From Blautia hansenii DSM 20583 (lineage in GTDB: Bacteria; Bacillota; Clostridia; Lachnospirales; Lachnospiraceae), in assembly GCF_002222595.2 (NCBI RefSeq), contig NZ_CP022413.2, positions 2,627,501 through 2,691,500 on the forward strand: a stretch of DNA of 64,000 nucleotides, written 5' to 3'. Shown here piece after piece: positions 28,374 to 36,806 of the stretch. The position numbers and the translations under genes were made by a program. Every line of letters begins with the position of its first letter. Within the stretch, counting starts at the first letter, position 1. The notes beneath the pieces were generated by a model. That model had not been told where the DNA came from and did not search any database. It saw nothing but the letters and a program-made list of their open reading frames with translations.

Positions 28374-28971
28374 ATATATTAAGTATTAGGAAGATTTTCA
28401 TAAAAACAAAAAACTAATCATCGACAAGCAGATTACTAATACGCCATCTTAAAGTATTATTTTTAGTCACCCCCACTGACAATAATCACTACGTTTTGAA
28501 AACAGTTATTATTACTTTAAGCTAAAATCTTATACTCAATCATTCAAACTACAGCTTGTCCGAAACAAAGAGAAGTATATAAATCTTAATTTTGCATATC
28601 TAAAAAATATATATGAACTTGAATAAAGTTAGCTTTTTACCTTTGTCTTATATATAGCAGTTACAAAATTGTATATCAAAAAAAGGAGAGAAATTGATAT
28701 GCTCCGTTTTCTGACCTTTTCATTATTCTGATATCCTCCACTCATGCATAATACTCTATTCCAAAGTGTAGTATCTATCCTACTTTTGTAATCTCAAAAA
28801 TAGTTAAATATGAAACTTTTAATAGAGTTGTATCTCTTAAAAATATACTTTTCTAACAATTTAGTTTGCAACAGAAGAAATTTAGTGTTTCATGAAATTC
28901 GTATATTTCAGAGTCTATTTTTCGGTTATTCGCTCCAAAACTACCAATATATCTTTAATATTCTGTCTTAG
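28374..28971. other. AT-rich region without a convincing gene
   Basis: 600 bp of very AT-rich DNA between the crRNA-like RNA and the transposase remnant. No protein longer than a few codons is convincing. The one notable item is an AAAAAAAGGAGAG ribosome site before a 10-codon frame at 28699-28731. The rest shows no homology I recognise and may be decayed mobile DNA. Confidence 0.5.
28699..28731 (+). CDS. Possible 10-codon mini-ORF with strong ribosome site
   Basis: ATG CTC CGT ... TGA encodes MLRFLTFSLF, 6-7 nt after AAAAAAAGGAGAGAAATTGAT, the strongest plus-strand ribosome site in this gap. No good promoter was found. It may be chance, a truncated gene start, or a tiny regulatory or toxic ORF of the kind seen beside some CRISPR-repeat-like RNAs. 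There is no evidence for function. Confidence 0.2.
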   Translation: MLRFLTFSLF

Positions 28972-29160
28972 GAAATACTACAGCAATCTAAAGAATTAGA
29001 TAAACTTCATTTAGGATGCGATTTTTCCAGTCTTCAATCGTAGGAAGAAACTTATCCGTAACGTCTGAAATAAAACCTTACTCTATTTCAAAACCATAGA
29101 TATATTCACTCATTTCTAAATTCTGTCTGGTCGTCATTCCTTTTACATACATAAAAATAA
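28972..29160 (-). pseudogene. IS256-family transposase remnant
   Basis: The minus-strand translation reads YVKGMTTRQNLEMSEYIYGF, then EIE-stop-GFISDVTDKFLPTIEDWKNR, then a decayed version of the LxEVYPxxYIDAVHF motif with another stop. This is the region just N-terminal to the catalytic core of IS256 transposases. Stops and truncation show a dead fragment. Confidence 0.75.
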
Positions 29161-29231
29161 TCCTTTAATCAATATCTAAAATATTCTTCTGTCATTTGTA
29201 CTCTGTATCCAGATTTCTTTCCTCTTACCAT

Positions 29232-29275
29232 AACAAAAGGTCTCCTTATGATAAAATATTTTATCATAGAAGACC
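29232..29275 (-). terminator. Terminator of the sigma factor gene
   Basis: GGTCT (29239-29243) and AGACC (29271-29275) enclose a perfect 22-bp palindrome starting TATGATAAAATA. On the minus strand TTTTGTT follows, giving a strong rho-independent terminator after the gene ending at 29321. Confidence 0.8.
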
Positions 29276-29320
29276 CTTCATAATATCATGTATCAAAAAA
29301 TCAACTACCAAATAAAATTG

Positions 29321-30970
29321 CTATTCACAAAGCCTTAAATAATCCTTTCCAAAAAATTCAAGATATCCTTCTTCCAATCCTTCTTCCGCAACAATAAATG
29401 TAAAATACACTTCTTTTTCTGAATGTGGTTCTAATCTTACATAATACTTTCCATTATACTTGCTGTCAGAAACTCCTCCTTTAATATCGTATGGCGGTTC
29501 ATTTTCCATAAGTGGGCTGTAAAACACCGGATATACCGGAAGTTCTTCCCACAACTTATCTGTGGTGTTTTGTAATTTCACTGTAACTTCCATCTTCTTC
29601 ACCGGACCATCTATCTTATGTACCTCATCTTCCACCTCAGAAAATGTAATATCCGTCACCTGTAGGCTGCATCCTTTTGCATAATCCGGATACTCTATTT
29701 TTTCTCCCAGAGTAACTTTTTTATTTATAGATTTCTCTTTTTCTCTTTCATAAAAATCATCTTTTTCATAAATTTTTATTTGCTTTCCTATTTCCAATAC
29801 TTCTTCTTTGGGAATAAAGGAAGCTACAAACATCTGCACTACATACCCTTCTTTTTCATAAAACTGAAGCAGACCCCATCGATATCCTGATTCTTCTCCT
29901 CTATCAATCAGCAGTTTTTTTACATTTCCAGTCTGCCAGATTTCACAGGTTTTATATGGAAATTGTTCTTTTTCCATCCATTCATCTACCAAAATTGTAA
30001 TACCATTTGCTCCCCAAACTCCTCCAAAAGAATATTTTCCAAGAGAATATTTTTCTTTTTCCTCATCCCAGACTTCATAACCTTCCGGTAAATACTCAGG
30101 AACAGCAATTACATCAGCACATTCCTTCTTTCTCTCTACTTCCACAAAAATTGTTTGTGCTCCCTCTTCGATTTCTACCTGAATTGCCTCTCCATTTTTC
30201 GTCATTGCATAAACGGTAAAAGAAATTCCTACTACAATTATTACTGCCGCTGCTGCTTGAAGAATTCTTCTAATCACACAGTTATGAAACATTACTTTTT
30301 TCTCTCTATTTGTTTCTGCCAAGGACAATAATCTTTGTTTTTTATTTTGATAATCTTTTGAAAAATCATGTATTTGTTCTTCTTTCCAAAACTGCTCTTC
30401 TTCTATTTCTTGTCCCAGTTTTCCATTATCGGATCTAACTTTTTTTCCTGTTTCATTGTCAAATTCCTCCTCCCATTCTAATCGGTCAGCAATCAGTTTT
30501 CGTGCCCTCTCCAATCTTTTGTTTACATTTCCTTCACTAATTCCTAAAATATTACCTGTCTCTTTTGCTGAAAATCCATAATAGCATCGCAATTTAATGA
30601 TTTCCCTATACTCAGTTGGAACCGCTTGCAATAATCGCTGAAGGAACTCTCTGTCCTCTACGGATTTTATAAATGTACTTGTCTCTTCTCCACATTTCCC
30701 CTGTTCAGACAGCCATTCATTCTGTTTATTGTTCCTGCGATACTGATCAATTGCTGTGTTTCGAACTATTTTTAAAACAAGTTTTTGTGTTTTTGGACTA
30801 TCGGGAGCATCAATCTCCGGTAAATATTTCAAAAGTTTCTCAAAACTATCCTGCACCGCATCCTCTGCCTGTTCCTTGTTATGAAGAACCCCATAGGCAA
30901 CCCGATACATTCCCTGCTCATACAATTCATACATGGTTTCCAGCAGGATTTTAAATCCATTCTTTTCCAA
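29321..30970 (-). CDS. ECF-type sigma factor fused to a membrane-anchored sensor-like domain
   Basis: A 549-residue protein. Residues about 19-82 are sigma region 2 (NKEQAEDAVQDSFEKLLKYL, NTAIDQYRRNNK) and 108-160 region 4 (YREIIKLRCYYGFSAKETGN, ILGISEGNVNKRLERARKLI). A charged linker leads to one membrane helix (about 235-256, ILQAAAAVIIVVGISFTVYA) and about 290 extracytoplasmic residues resembling the DUF4367-type parts of Firmicute anti-sigma proteins (ADVIAVPEYLPEGYEVWDEE). Usually the two halves are separate genes. The start is a TTG at 30970 after GGAGGTGAGAAACC. It probably senses an envelope signal through an intramolecular anti-sigma. Confidence 0.85.
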   Translation of the reverse strand: MEKNGFKILLETMYELYEQGMYRVAYGVLHNKEQAEDAVQDSFEKLLKYLPEIDAPDSPKTQKLVLKIVRNTAIDQYRRNNKQNEWLSEQGKCGEETSTFIKSVEDREFLQRLLQAVPTEYREIIKLRCYYGFSAKETGNILGISEGNVNKRLERARKLIADRLEWEEEFDNETGKKVRSDNGKLGQEIEEEQFWKEEQIHDFSKDYQNKKQRLLSLAETNREKKVMFHNCVIRRILQAAAAVIIVVGISFTVYAMTKNGEAIQVEIEEGAQTIFVEVERKKECADVIAVPEYLPEGYEVWDEEKEKYSLGKYSFGGVWGANGITILVDEWMEKEQFPYKTCEIWQTGNVKKLLIDRGEESGYRWGLLQFYEKEGYVVQMFVASFIPKEEVLEIGKQIKIYEKDDFYEREKEKSINKKVTLGEKIEYPDYAKGCSLQVTDITFSEVEDEVHKIDGPVKKMEVTVKLQNTTDKLWEELPVYPVFYSPLMENEPPYDIKGGVSDSKYNGKYYVRLEPHSEKEVYFTFIVAEEGLEEGYLEFFGKDYLRLCE

Positions 30971-31063
30971 GGTTTCTCACCTCCCTGTTTTTGTCTTTCA
31001 TAAAATATAACGAATGTTTGAAGGAAAATCTGACAACAATATCCTACCATTTTCTTGTCACCA

Positions 31064-31130
31064 GACATAAAAAGAGCCAAGAAAGCCCGTAAAATAGGCA
31101 TTTCTTGGCTCTAATATATTATTCAAACTC
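31064..31130. repeat. Left attachment repeat (displaced guaA 3' end and terminator)
   Basis: A 67-bp sequence identical to 39112-39178. On the minus strand it contains GAGTTTGAATAA (last guaA codons and stop) and the hairpin AGAGCCAAGAAA/TTTCTTGGCTCT with a T tract. It marks the left end of the integrated element. Similarity continues weakly for about 10 bp outside (TTGTCA-C-GACATAAAA). Confidence 0.93.
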
Positions 31131-31175
31131 GCAAAGTTCTATCTGCTTTGCAGTGTTTCTCTGGTGTTTCAGTCT

Positions 31176-31203
31176 CAAAACAGTTCATTTATGAACTGTT
31201 TTG
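31176..31203. promoter_or_regulatory. Perfect palindrome near left end of element
   Basis: CAAAACAGTTCAT (31176-31188), TT, then ATGAACTGTTTTG (31191-31203). The half-site GAACTGTTT recurs in the regulator promoter at 38575. It could be an operator of the element's XRE repressor or a terminator-like hairpin. Apart from this palindrome and the arm-like site, the stretch 31131-31341 holds nothing recognised. Confidence 0.5.
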
Positions 31204-31341
31204 TATGGTTTCTCTATGTTTTCATCTAATTGTATTGTCATTTTATTGTCAGTAATATGCTATATATTTCAATAACTAATAGTCTTAAATACTATAATAC
31301 CTATAAAGCACTTCAATCCCCCTACAAACTGGAATTTCATA

Positions 31342-31704
31342 CTATCCCCAAAATATACCTGCTAAAATAGCAAGTGTAAGTCCTACTACTCCAATAACAC
31401 AAAATATGTTTATAACTGTTTTTATTGTTGATTTTGCAGAACTTATATCCTCATAAATAGAAGATAGTTGTTTTTCACTTAAATTTTTACTTCTAACGTC
31501 TTGTACATCAATATCCTTTACAAGTGCGTCAAGTGATAATCCAAAATAATCACTCAACAAAACAAGTCTTTGAAAATCGGGATAACTTTGAGCCAGCTCC
31601 CACTTAGATATTGTTTGTCTTGATACACCTAATGCATTACCAAGTTCATCTTGTGATAAACCTTTTGACTTACGAAGCTCTATGAGTTTTTCATTAAAAT
31701 TCAT
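31342..31704 (-). CDS. XRE-family regulator with C-terminal membrane helix
   Basis: A 120-residue protein. The N-terminal HTH (LRKSKGLSQDELGNALGVSR, QTISKWELAQSYPDFQRLV) is typical of Cro/C1 regulators. After a linker, one hydrophobic helix (VINIFCVIGVVGLTLAILAG) ends the protein, so it may be membrane tethered. It is the leftmost gene of the integrated element. The target is unknown. Confidence 0.88.
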   Translation of the reverse strand: MNFNEKLIELRKSKGLSQDELGNALGVSRQTISKWELAQSYPDFQRLVLLSDYFGLSLDALVKDIDVQDVRSKNLSEKQLSSIYEDISSAKSTIKTVINIFCVIGVVGLTLAILAGIFWG

Positions 31705-32073
31705 ACTTTATTCCTCCTACTGATTTCTATTTTTGTAATTCAATTATAGAAAACAATATACTTTATAGCAACCAACTACCGTTGGCAATTCGTCAACCTT
31801 AGATAACATCACGAAAAACTTCTAATTTGTCGCTTTCACCATACCCATATTATAACAGTTCCATATATCCGCTACAATGAAAATCTATTCAGCAATACTA
31901 TTTCTTCTGCTGTCCCTGCGGAGCGTAGTTCTTGTCGCTGGCTCTGATACGGTGTCCTTTATCCCAAACCATGCACATAAATCAATCACTCCTTTCTGGG
32001 TATGAAAAAACAGTCAATCCTAAGACTAACTGCTTTGTGTGTATGGATATGAAGTTTTCAAACTGGGCGTTTA
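31705..32073. other. Intergenic stretch in the element
   Basis: 369 bp with no sizeable gene. It includes one 26-codon minus-strand frame (31898-31978) with a ribosome site, described separately. The rest is unassigned and is probably the promoter region of the XRE gene plus gene debris. Confidence 0.5.
31898..31978 (-). CDS. 26-residue ORF, possible gene remnant
   Basis: MCMVWDKGHRIRASDKNYAP then QGQQKK, preceded by AGAAAGGAGTGATTGATTT. The ribosome site is good but the peptide is short and matches no family I know. It may be a truncated accessory gene of the element. Confidence 0.35.
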   Translation of the reverse strand: MCMVWDKGHRIRASDKNYAPQGQQKK

Positions 32074-32394
32074 TTATTTCTTCTTTTTCGGTTTTGAATT
32101 TGGTAACTCATCATACATAGCATTAAATAATCCTGCTAAAAATTCCTTATTATCAACTTCATCTACCAACAACATTTCTTTTGCTCCCTCATAGGGTAAT
32201 TCATACGGAGCTGTCGGCATATAACTAATTGCCGATTTCACTGGTTTAACAAGCAATCTATCATCATAGATACCACCTACAATCTTGCCACGATAATAGA
32301 TAATAAATTCTCCCATCATAGCTCGATAAGTAATTTCTTCTAACTCAGATAACTGCCCTAAAATAAACTCTAAATATTCCTTGCTTGATGCCAT
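32074..32394 (-). CDS. TfoX N-terminal domain protein
   Basis: A 106-residue single-domain protein. ITYRAMMGEFIIYYRGKIVG, GGIYDDRLLVKPVKSA and YPYEGAKEM-like LPYEGAKEMLLVDEVDNKEF match the TfoX_N domain, first known from the Haemophilus/E. coli competence regulator TfoX/Sxy. Stand-alone TfoX_N proteins are common in Firmicutes and have no established role. The lysine-rich end (SKPKKKK) may bind nucleic acid. It is carried as cargo in the integrated element. Confidence 0.85.
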   Translation of the reverse strand: MASSKEYLEFILGQLSELEEITYRAMMGEFIIYYRGKIVGGIYDDRLLVKPVKSAISYMPTAPYELPYEGAKEMLLVDEVDNKEFLAGLFNAMYDELPNSKPKKKK

Positions 32395-32429
32395 ATTTCC
32401 ACCTCAAATTCCAGTTTATATCGCTTCTC

Positions 32430-32573
32430 TCAGTCTAAATGTCCCATTAGCTTGCAAACCATTCTTTTAATTCTTACAATAATTCCTCCAACACCTCCCA
32501 GTCTTGATAATAAGATGCCGAGCACAAAAAATATCACTATAACAGTAGCCATATCCAAATAATTTTCACCCAT
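32430..32573 (-). CDS. 47-residue membrane protein
   Basis: MGENYLDMATVIVIFFVLGI then LLSRLGGVGGIIVRIKRMVC and KLMGHLD. One N-terminal membrane helix and a basic tail, with ribosome site AAAGGAG 8 nt upstream of the ATG. It lies 26 nt after the DUF2500 gene on the same strand and may be cotranscribed. Function unknown. Confidence 0.6.
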   Translation of the reverse strand: MGENYLDMATVIVIFFVLGILLSRLGGVGGIIVRIKRMVCKLMGHLD

Positions 32574-32599
32574 ATTTTTTCTCCTTTACAACTTCAAAT

Positions 32600-32968
32600 T
32601 TATCGTTCAAACGACAAATATCTCGTTCCTTGAAAAGTCAGTCTGCCAGTATCACCTTCTACAAGCATTCCATATTCTGTTCCAGAAACGCAAAGCTCTA
32701 TTCTGTCTCCACTTTCCACCTGAAATGTCACATAATATGAAGTGCTTGTTGTAGTATGGAATCCGTGTGCACCGCTCGAATCACCTGCATTTGCATGTTG
32801 ATGATGTGTAATGTTTTCTCGCTTTGCAACAACGACAACTGGCACTGTTAATCTAGGTGACTGATTATTCTTATTCCATGTGATAATTCCCTGCACCAAA
32901 GAGAAAATAATAATACCAACCACAATAATAAACATGACTGGAAACATAACGTTTATCAACTCAAACAT
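32600..32968 (-). CDS. DUF2500 family membrane-anchored protein
   Basis: A 122-residue protein with an N-terminal membrane helix (FPVMFIIVVGIIIFSLVQGI) and a beta-rich soluble domain (VPVVVVAKRENITHHQHANA, TSTSYYVTFQVESGDRIELC, VSGTEYGMLVEGDTGRLTFQ GTRYLSFER), matching DUF2500/YhhM. The frame opens 22 codons earlier, but the ATG giving MFELINVMF is chosen because GAGGAGGG lies 8 nt before it. Function unknown; cargo of the element. Confidence 0.8.
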   Translation of the reverse strand: MFELINVMFPVMFIIVVGIIIFSLVQGIITWNKNNQSPRLTVPVVVVAKRENITHHQHANAGDSSGAHGFHTTTSTSYYVTFQVESGDRIELCVSGTEYGMLVEGDTGRLTFQGTRYLSFER

Positions 32969-33051
32969 CTCAAACACCCTCCTCGTATCACCAGATTTTT
33001 TTGTTTTGACAATTTCATATTTATCACTTGTCATATAAACTGAGAGTTATC

Positions 33052-33564
33052 TTACATATCTTTCATAATCAAAATAGTTCCTAAAATATATCCGCAATCC
33101 CATTCATTAAATATTTCATTATCATAGTGAAAACAAGGGTGTTTAAATACAATACCAGCACCAATTCCATTGTCAAATGTCTTTAGGTAATCTTCATCAT
33201 TAGAAGATAGAACTTTTATAGACTCTGGGAATTTTTTCCCAAAGACCTCTTCATCACTATAAATATCCTTTTGATACTTAGGCAATGCTAATATTTTACC
33301 TCTTATAAAAAAATTAACTGTCATTCTGTATATTTTAGAAGCAGGTGTTTCTTCATCTTTTGGAATATCATAAATAGTTTTATCAACATCTATCTTAGTT
33401 AAATCAACTCCCAAGGAATTAAAAAATTGTTGTTGTTCTAATGATAGATTTTCTATAAACTCCATATTAGCTGTTTTATCAGTAGAATAATCAACTTCTT
33501 TATATAATTGTTTTGTTAAGTCAATATCAACATTTAATTGCCAAGGATTAAAATCAAAAATCAT
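33052..33564 (-). CDS. Unknown 170-residue protein
   Basis: An acidic soluble protein with no signal peptide or membrane helix. Segments include FDFNPWQLNVDIDLTKQLYK, IYRMTVNFFIRGKILALPKY and FKHPCFHYDNEIFNEWDCGY. It has a good ribosome site (GGAGGTGACATTAGC) before the ATG at 33564. I do not recognise a family. Size and setting would suit an immunity or accessory protein of a mobile element, but nothing in the sequence proves it. Confidence 0.7.
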   Translation of the reverse strand: MIFDFNPWQLNVDIDLTKQLYKEVDYSTDKTANMEFIENLSLEQQQFFNSLGVDLTKIDVDKTIYDIPKDEETPASKIYRMTVNFFIRGKILALPKYQKDIYSDEEVFGKKFPESIKVLSSNDEDYLKTFDNGIGAGIVFKHPCFHYDNEIFNEWDCGYILGTILIMKDM

Positions 33565-33862
33565 GCTAATGTCACCTCCACAACTTCTAATTAGTTGCTT
33601 ACATTATACTTCATCAACAAAAGGAATGGAAGATTTTTTGTACCAAGTTTTCTGCTTACACCCTACAACGTACATTTCCGCAAAATCTTTTTTACCTTTC
33701 CTTGTATCACATTACTTATAGAGCTTTCGCCTAATTCTCGAAGATCTACCAACGCTATTTTCCCTCTTTGCCTATATAAATCTATTCTCTCTGATTTACA
33801 ATTCAAAAAAGCAATGTCTAGACTTTACCTTTTTAGCATAGATTTGATTTCTTCGACTTCCT
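33565..33862 (-). other. Gap before the relaxase gene, with an ATG-less frame
   Basis: 298 bp without a normal gene. One minus-strand frame runs SLDIAFLNCKSERIDLYRQR, GKIALVDLRELGESSISNVI, QGKVKKILRKCTL. It looks protein-like but lacks an ATG and a ribosome site, so it is probably the decayed end of a former cargo gene. Confidence 0.4.
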
Positions 33863-35128
33863 TTATCTACCGCCCCTCTCTGTTCGTCTCTTCTTGATTT
33901 TTTGTTTTGCATTTGCCTGTTCCAAATGTTTTGCCACTTCTATTGCTTCCTTGATCTTATTTTCTCCCAAAACAGCTACAACCCGATCCATATCATATGT
34001 TACATTTAACAAAGCTACATTTTCTTTCTTTATAACAGATATTTCCTCTCTCAACCGATCCACACGATTTTCAAGATCCAGGGTTCGATCTGATAGCTTT
34101 TGATTTTTGCTTTTCAGTTCTAAATGTTTGCTATACAATGCCTGTATCATGTTCGCAACTTTTTTCACCAAAGGAAATATTCTCTTCCTGTAAGATTTTG
34201 CAGACTCTAAAGTTCCGGCTTCTGGCAGCCATTCTTCCGGATAATATCCATACTCACGTGCATGTGAGTCAACAAGTCCAGCTTTTGAATTTAGTGCAGA
34301 AAATCGTTTTTCTAACACTTCTGTCTTTTTAATTACCGCATCTCTCTCTTTTTCTGCCTGTTCTTTTTCCTTTTGGATCTCATCCACACATTCACTGATA
34401 TCATGCAAATCATGTTCCAATAAATTCTTATGTTCCGTTAATTCTTCTACTTCCTGTTCTCGAACCTTTTTCTTGTAATCCAATACAGAAAGATGTGGTT
34501 CATGAGTTCCTTTCTGATCCCATTCTATCTCATTTTCTCTCATGACCATGGCTAGTTTTTCCTTTTCCGATTGCACCCATTGATTTAACTCCGTCTCACT
34601 TCTTGATCCACCTTTAAATCCTAATGACGATAAGGCTTGTTTTAAAGATACTCTTGTATCAAGTCCTCGCTTACTTCCTGTAACATAGGGAATAAAATCA
34701 ATATGCAGATGTGGGGTTGCTTCGTCTAAATGCAGATGAGCAGCAAATACTCGCAACGTAGGATTCCGTTCTTGAAATTCTTTCATGTATTCATCTAATA
34801 TTTTTGCAGCAAGTTGTCCTTCCATCGTTTCTGATCCCATATTGTCTTTATCACCGATCTGAAGGATAACCTCATGAAATAATTTTTCTTGTTTCCCGGA
34901 ACGTATCTTTTCGTAGTAATCATCTATCTTACGATCTTTTCGAGTCTGTTTATCATTGTAACGCTTCAAGGCGTCGTCAAATAATTCATGATATACGTCT
35001 TTGATATCTTCATTACAATATTCAACGTTCCAATGGGTTCTGTTCGGATCCGTATTCTTTGCATGAAATTTTCTACTATTATGGTTCAGGGAGCCTTTTC
35101 CTGTCATAAAACTAATCGTCCTCTTCAA
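33863..35128 (-). CDS. mobV: MobV-family relaxase (Mob/Pre)
   Basis: A 421-residue relaxase that would nick oriT and lead the strand during mobilization. The histidine-rich metal motif HLHLDEATPHLHIDFIP and the N-terminal MTGKGSLNHNSRKFHAKN identify the MobV/Pre class. The C-terminal half is a long coiled coil (about 215-400). The start is taken as TTG 35128, 4 nt after AAAGGAGA, giving the usual MKRTISFM beginning, rather than the ATG 5 codons upstream that overlaps the ribosome site. Confidence 0.92.
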   Translation of the reverse strand: MKRTISFMTGKGSLNHNSRKFHAKNTDPNRTHWNVEYCNEDIKDVYHELFDDALKRYNDKQTRKDRKIDDYYEKIRSGKQEKLFHEVILQIGDKDNMGSETMEGQLAAKILDEYMKEFQERNPTLRVFAAHLHLDEATPHLHIDFIPYVTGSKRGLDTRVSLKQALSSLGFKGGSRSETELNQWVQSEKEKLAMVMRENEIEWDQKGTHEPHLSVLDYKKKVREQEVEELTEHKNLLEHDLHDISECVDEIQKEKEQAEKERDAVIKKTEVLEKRFSALNSKAGLVDSHAREYGYYPEEWLPEAGTLESAKSYRKRIFPLVKKVANMIQALYSKHLELKSKNQKLSDRTLDLENRVDRLREEISVIKKENVALLNVTYDMDRVVAVLGENKIKEAIEVAKHLEQANAKQKIKKRRTERGGR

Positions 35129-35178
35129 TAAATCTCCTTTCATTCATTTTAAAACGCCAGATATGGCGATTATGTTTT

Positions 35179-35260
35179 GTTACTTTTGTCAAAAGTAACG
35201 CAAAAGCACTTTCGACAGCCTAACGTCCATCAAAAGTACCCTTGCGCCCTGCCGGGAGCT
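35179..35260. other. Candidate oriT region
   Basis: Just upstream of the relaxase lies the palindrome GTTACTTTTGTCAAAAGTAA (35179-35198, plus C), followed by GCAAAAGCACTTTCGACAG and AAAAGTACCCTTGCGCCC (near 35232-35249). Inverted repeats next to a mobV gene are typical of MobV origins of transfer. The nick site cannot be read from sequence alone. The whole gap 35129-35365 otherwise holds no gene. Confidence 0.5.
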
Positions 35261-35365
35261 TTCAAATCAGCCAGTACTGTATCGGCTACACCCTACAGCA
35301 ATTCTCCTTGTTTGGTATGATACAGGTGCGTGCCACGCTCCTGTTCTATATTCCCAAAACAAACA

Positions 35366-35602
35366 TCACCATCGATAACTGGCTGACACTCCACGCTTAT
35401 CTAAATATTCCTGTCGTGCTTTCTCCTGCTCTTCCTCAGAAGGAGCAGTCTTATACTTCGTATAGAGTTCATGTCTGACTAATGCATCCAATTTTTCTTC
35501 CAAGCCATTTCGAATATCTTCTTCATACTGATCATCTGAACCCAAATGATAAAAGATCAATTTTCGAAACAGTTCATAATCAATCTGTACTTTTTTCATC
35601 AC
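35366..35602 (-). CDS. Small conserved element protein
   Basis: A 78-residue charged protein (VQIDYELFRKLIFYHLGSDD, GLEEKLDALVRHELYTKYKT, APSEEEQEKARQEYLDKRGV). Proteins of this pattern recur in Lachnospiraceae mobilizable elements between the replication ATPase and relaxase genes, in my memory. It is mostly helical and has no known function. It starts 69 nt after the RepA-like gene. Confidence 0.7.
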   Translation of the reverse strand: MMKKVQIDYELFRKLIFYHLGSDDQYEEDIRNGLEEKLDALVRHELYTKYKTAPSEEEQEKARQEYLDKRGVSASYRW

Positions 35603-35671
35603 TTCACTCCTTTTTAATCAAGGTGGCAAGATTCCCTATTCTTTAAGATATGGTAATCTTGCCATCTTCCT

Positions 35672-36673
35672 TTACTCTTCTTGTAACATCCAGAACCATT
35701 TATTTCCTATCTTCACAGAATCAATCTGTAATTCCTTCTTCGCATTCCAAAGTGTTTTCTTTTTAATTCCTCGTTCTTCTGCTTCTTCCGCTATTTTTGC
35801 CTGTTCCATTGATCCATTTGCTAAGATCTCTTTTAAAAATTCTTTCGCACTTCGGATCTTTTGCCCTCGTCCATCACCAGACAATAAATCCTCTGCACTG
35901 ATGTCATATTTTCCAATCCAATGAAATCCTTTTTCTTTGTCTAATCGAAAGGCGATAGCATCTCCTTCCGGAGCAAGAGAACTCTTTACATGACAGATCA
36001 CTCGGATTTCCGGTTCATCTTTCACTCTTCCAACAATCAATACGCTTCTTGCTGCCGCTTGAAAGTCAATAGACCCCAATCCACGATAGGATGATTTTCC
36101 ATTACTATTCTTATTCATATGACCGATCAGAATAATGGCACATTGATATTTCTCTGCTAATACAGAAATTCTTTTCATCAATGGACGAATCTCATTTGCC
36201 CTATGCATATCAACACCAGCCCCTAGAAAGCCTTGAATTGGATCTAATACTACAAGTCTTGCTTTCGTCTGAATAATCGCTTCTTCCAGCCTTGCATCTA
36301 CCATTGTTAATGGCTGATCCTGGTCATCAATCACTAAGACTCTAGAACAATCTGCCCCTGCCGCTAACAATCTTGGTTTGATTGTATCGCCCAATCCATC
36401 TTCAGCTGTTTGATAAATCACATTGATTGGCTTTACACCTGTTTCTTCTTCAGTTATCTCATTTAGTATTGGTTCTCCCTTTGTTAATTTTGCAATGATC
36501 TGCAACACCACGGTGGTCTTACCCTCTCCAGGATCTCCCTGAATAATGGTGACCTTCCCGTATGGTATGAAGGGATAAAAGAGCCATTCGATTTCTTCCA
36601 CTTCAACCTGATCCATGTGGATCAATTTCAGGCATGGTTCTGCCTTTTTTACTTCTCTATAATTATCTTCCAT
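35672..36673 (-). CDS. RepA-like AAA/RecA-fold helicase ATPase
   Basis: A 333-residue ATPase of the AAA_25/RepA family, hexameric helicases of plasmids and mobile elements. Walker A is GDPGEGKTTVVLQIIAKL, Walker B LVVLDPIQGFLGAG, and GHMNKNSNGKSSYRGLGSID follows. A C-terminal winged-helix-like region (SMEQAKIAEEAEERGIKKKT) ends it. The start is set at MEDNYREVKK (36673), 5 nt after AGGAGGTG, 12 codons inside the longest frame. It probably unwinds the element during transient replication after excision. Confidence 0.88.
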   Translation of the reverse strand: MEDNYREVKKAEPCLKLIHMDQVEVEEIEWLFYPFIPYGKVTIIQGDPGEGKTTVVLQIIAKLTKGEPILNEITEEETGVKPINVIYQTAEDGLGDTIKPRLLAAGADCSRVLVIDDQDQPLTMVDARLEEAIIQTKARLVVLDPIQGFLGAGVDMHRANEIRPLMKRISVLAEKYQCAIILIGHMNKNSNGKSSYRGLGSIDFQAAARSVLIVGRVKDEPEIRVICHVKSSLAPEGDAIAFRLDKEKGFHWIGKYDISAEDLLSGDGRGQKIRSAKEFLKEILANGSMEQAKIAEEAEERGIKKKTLWNAKKELQIDSVKIGNKWFWMLQEE

Positions 36674-36806
36674 TTCCACCTCCTGCCCAACCGGACAAGT
36701 CCCTGGCAAACAGAATTTAACAATTGTTGCAACAACAATTTTGTTATATACTCAAGTTGTTAAGGTGATATATCAGTTATTCTGATGATCAGGGAACTTG
36801 CTCAGA

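Noticed and set aside
29239..29275. The 22-bp palindrome as an operator or IS terminal repeat
   Set aside because: It is flanked by GGTCT/AGACC pairing and a T tract right after the sigma gene, so terminator is the simpler reading.
31932..32120. 62-codon plus-strand frame in the integrated element
   Set aside because: No ribosome site, no recognisable motif, and it overlaps the end of the TfoX-domain gene on the other strand.
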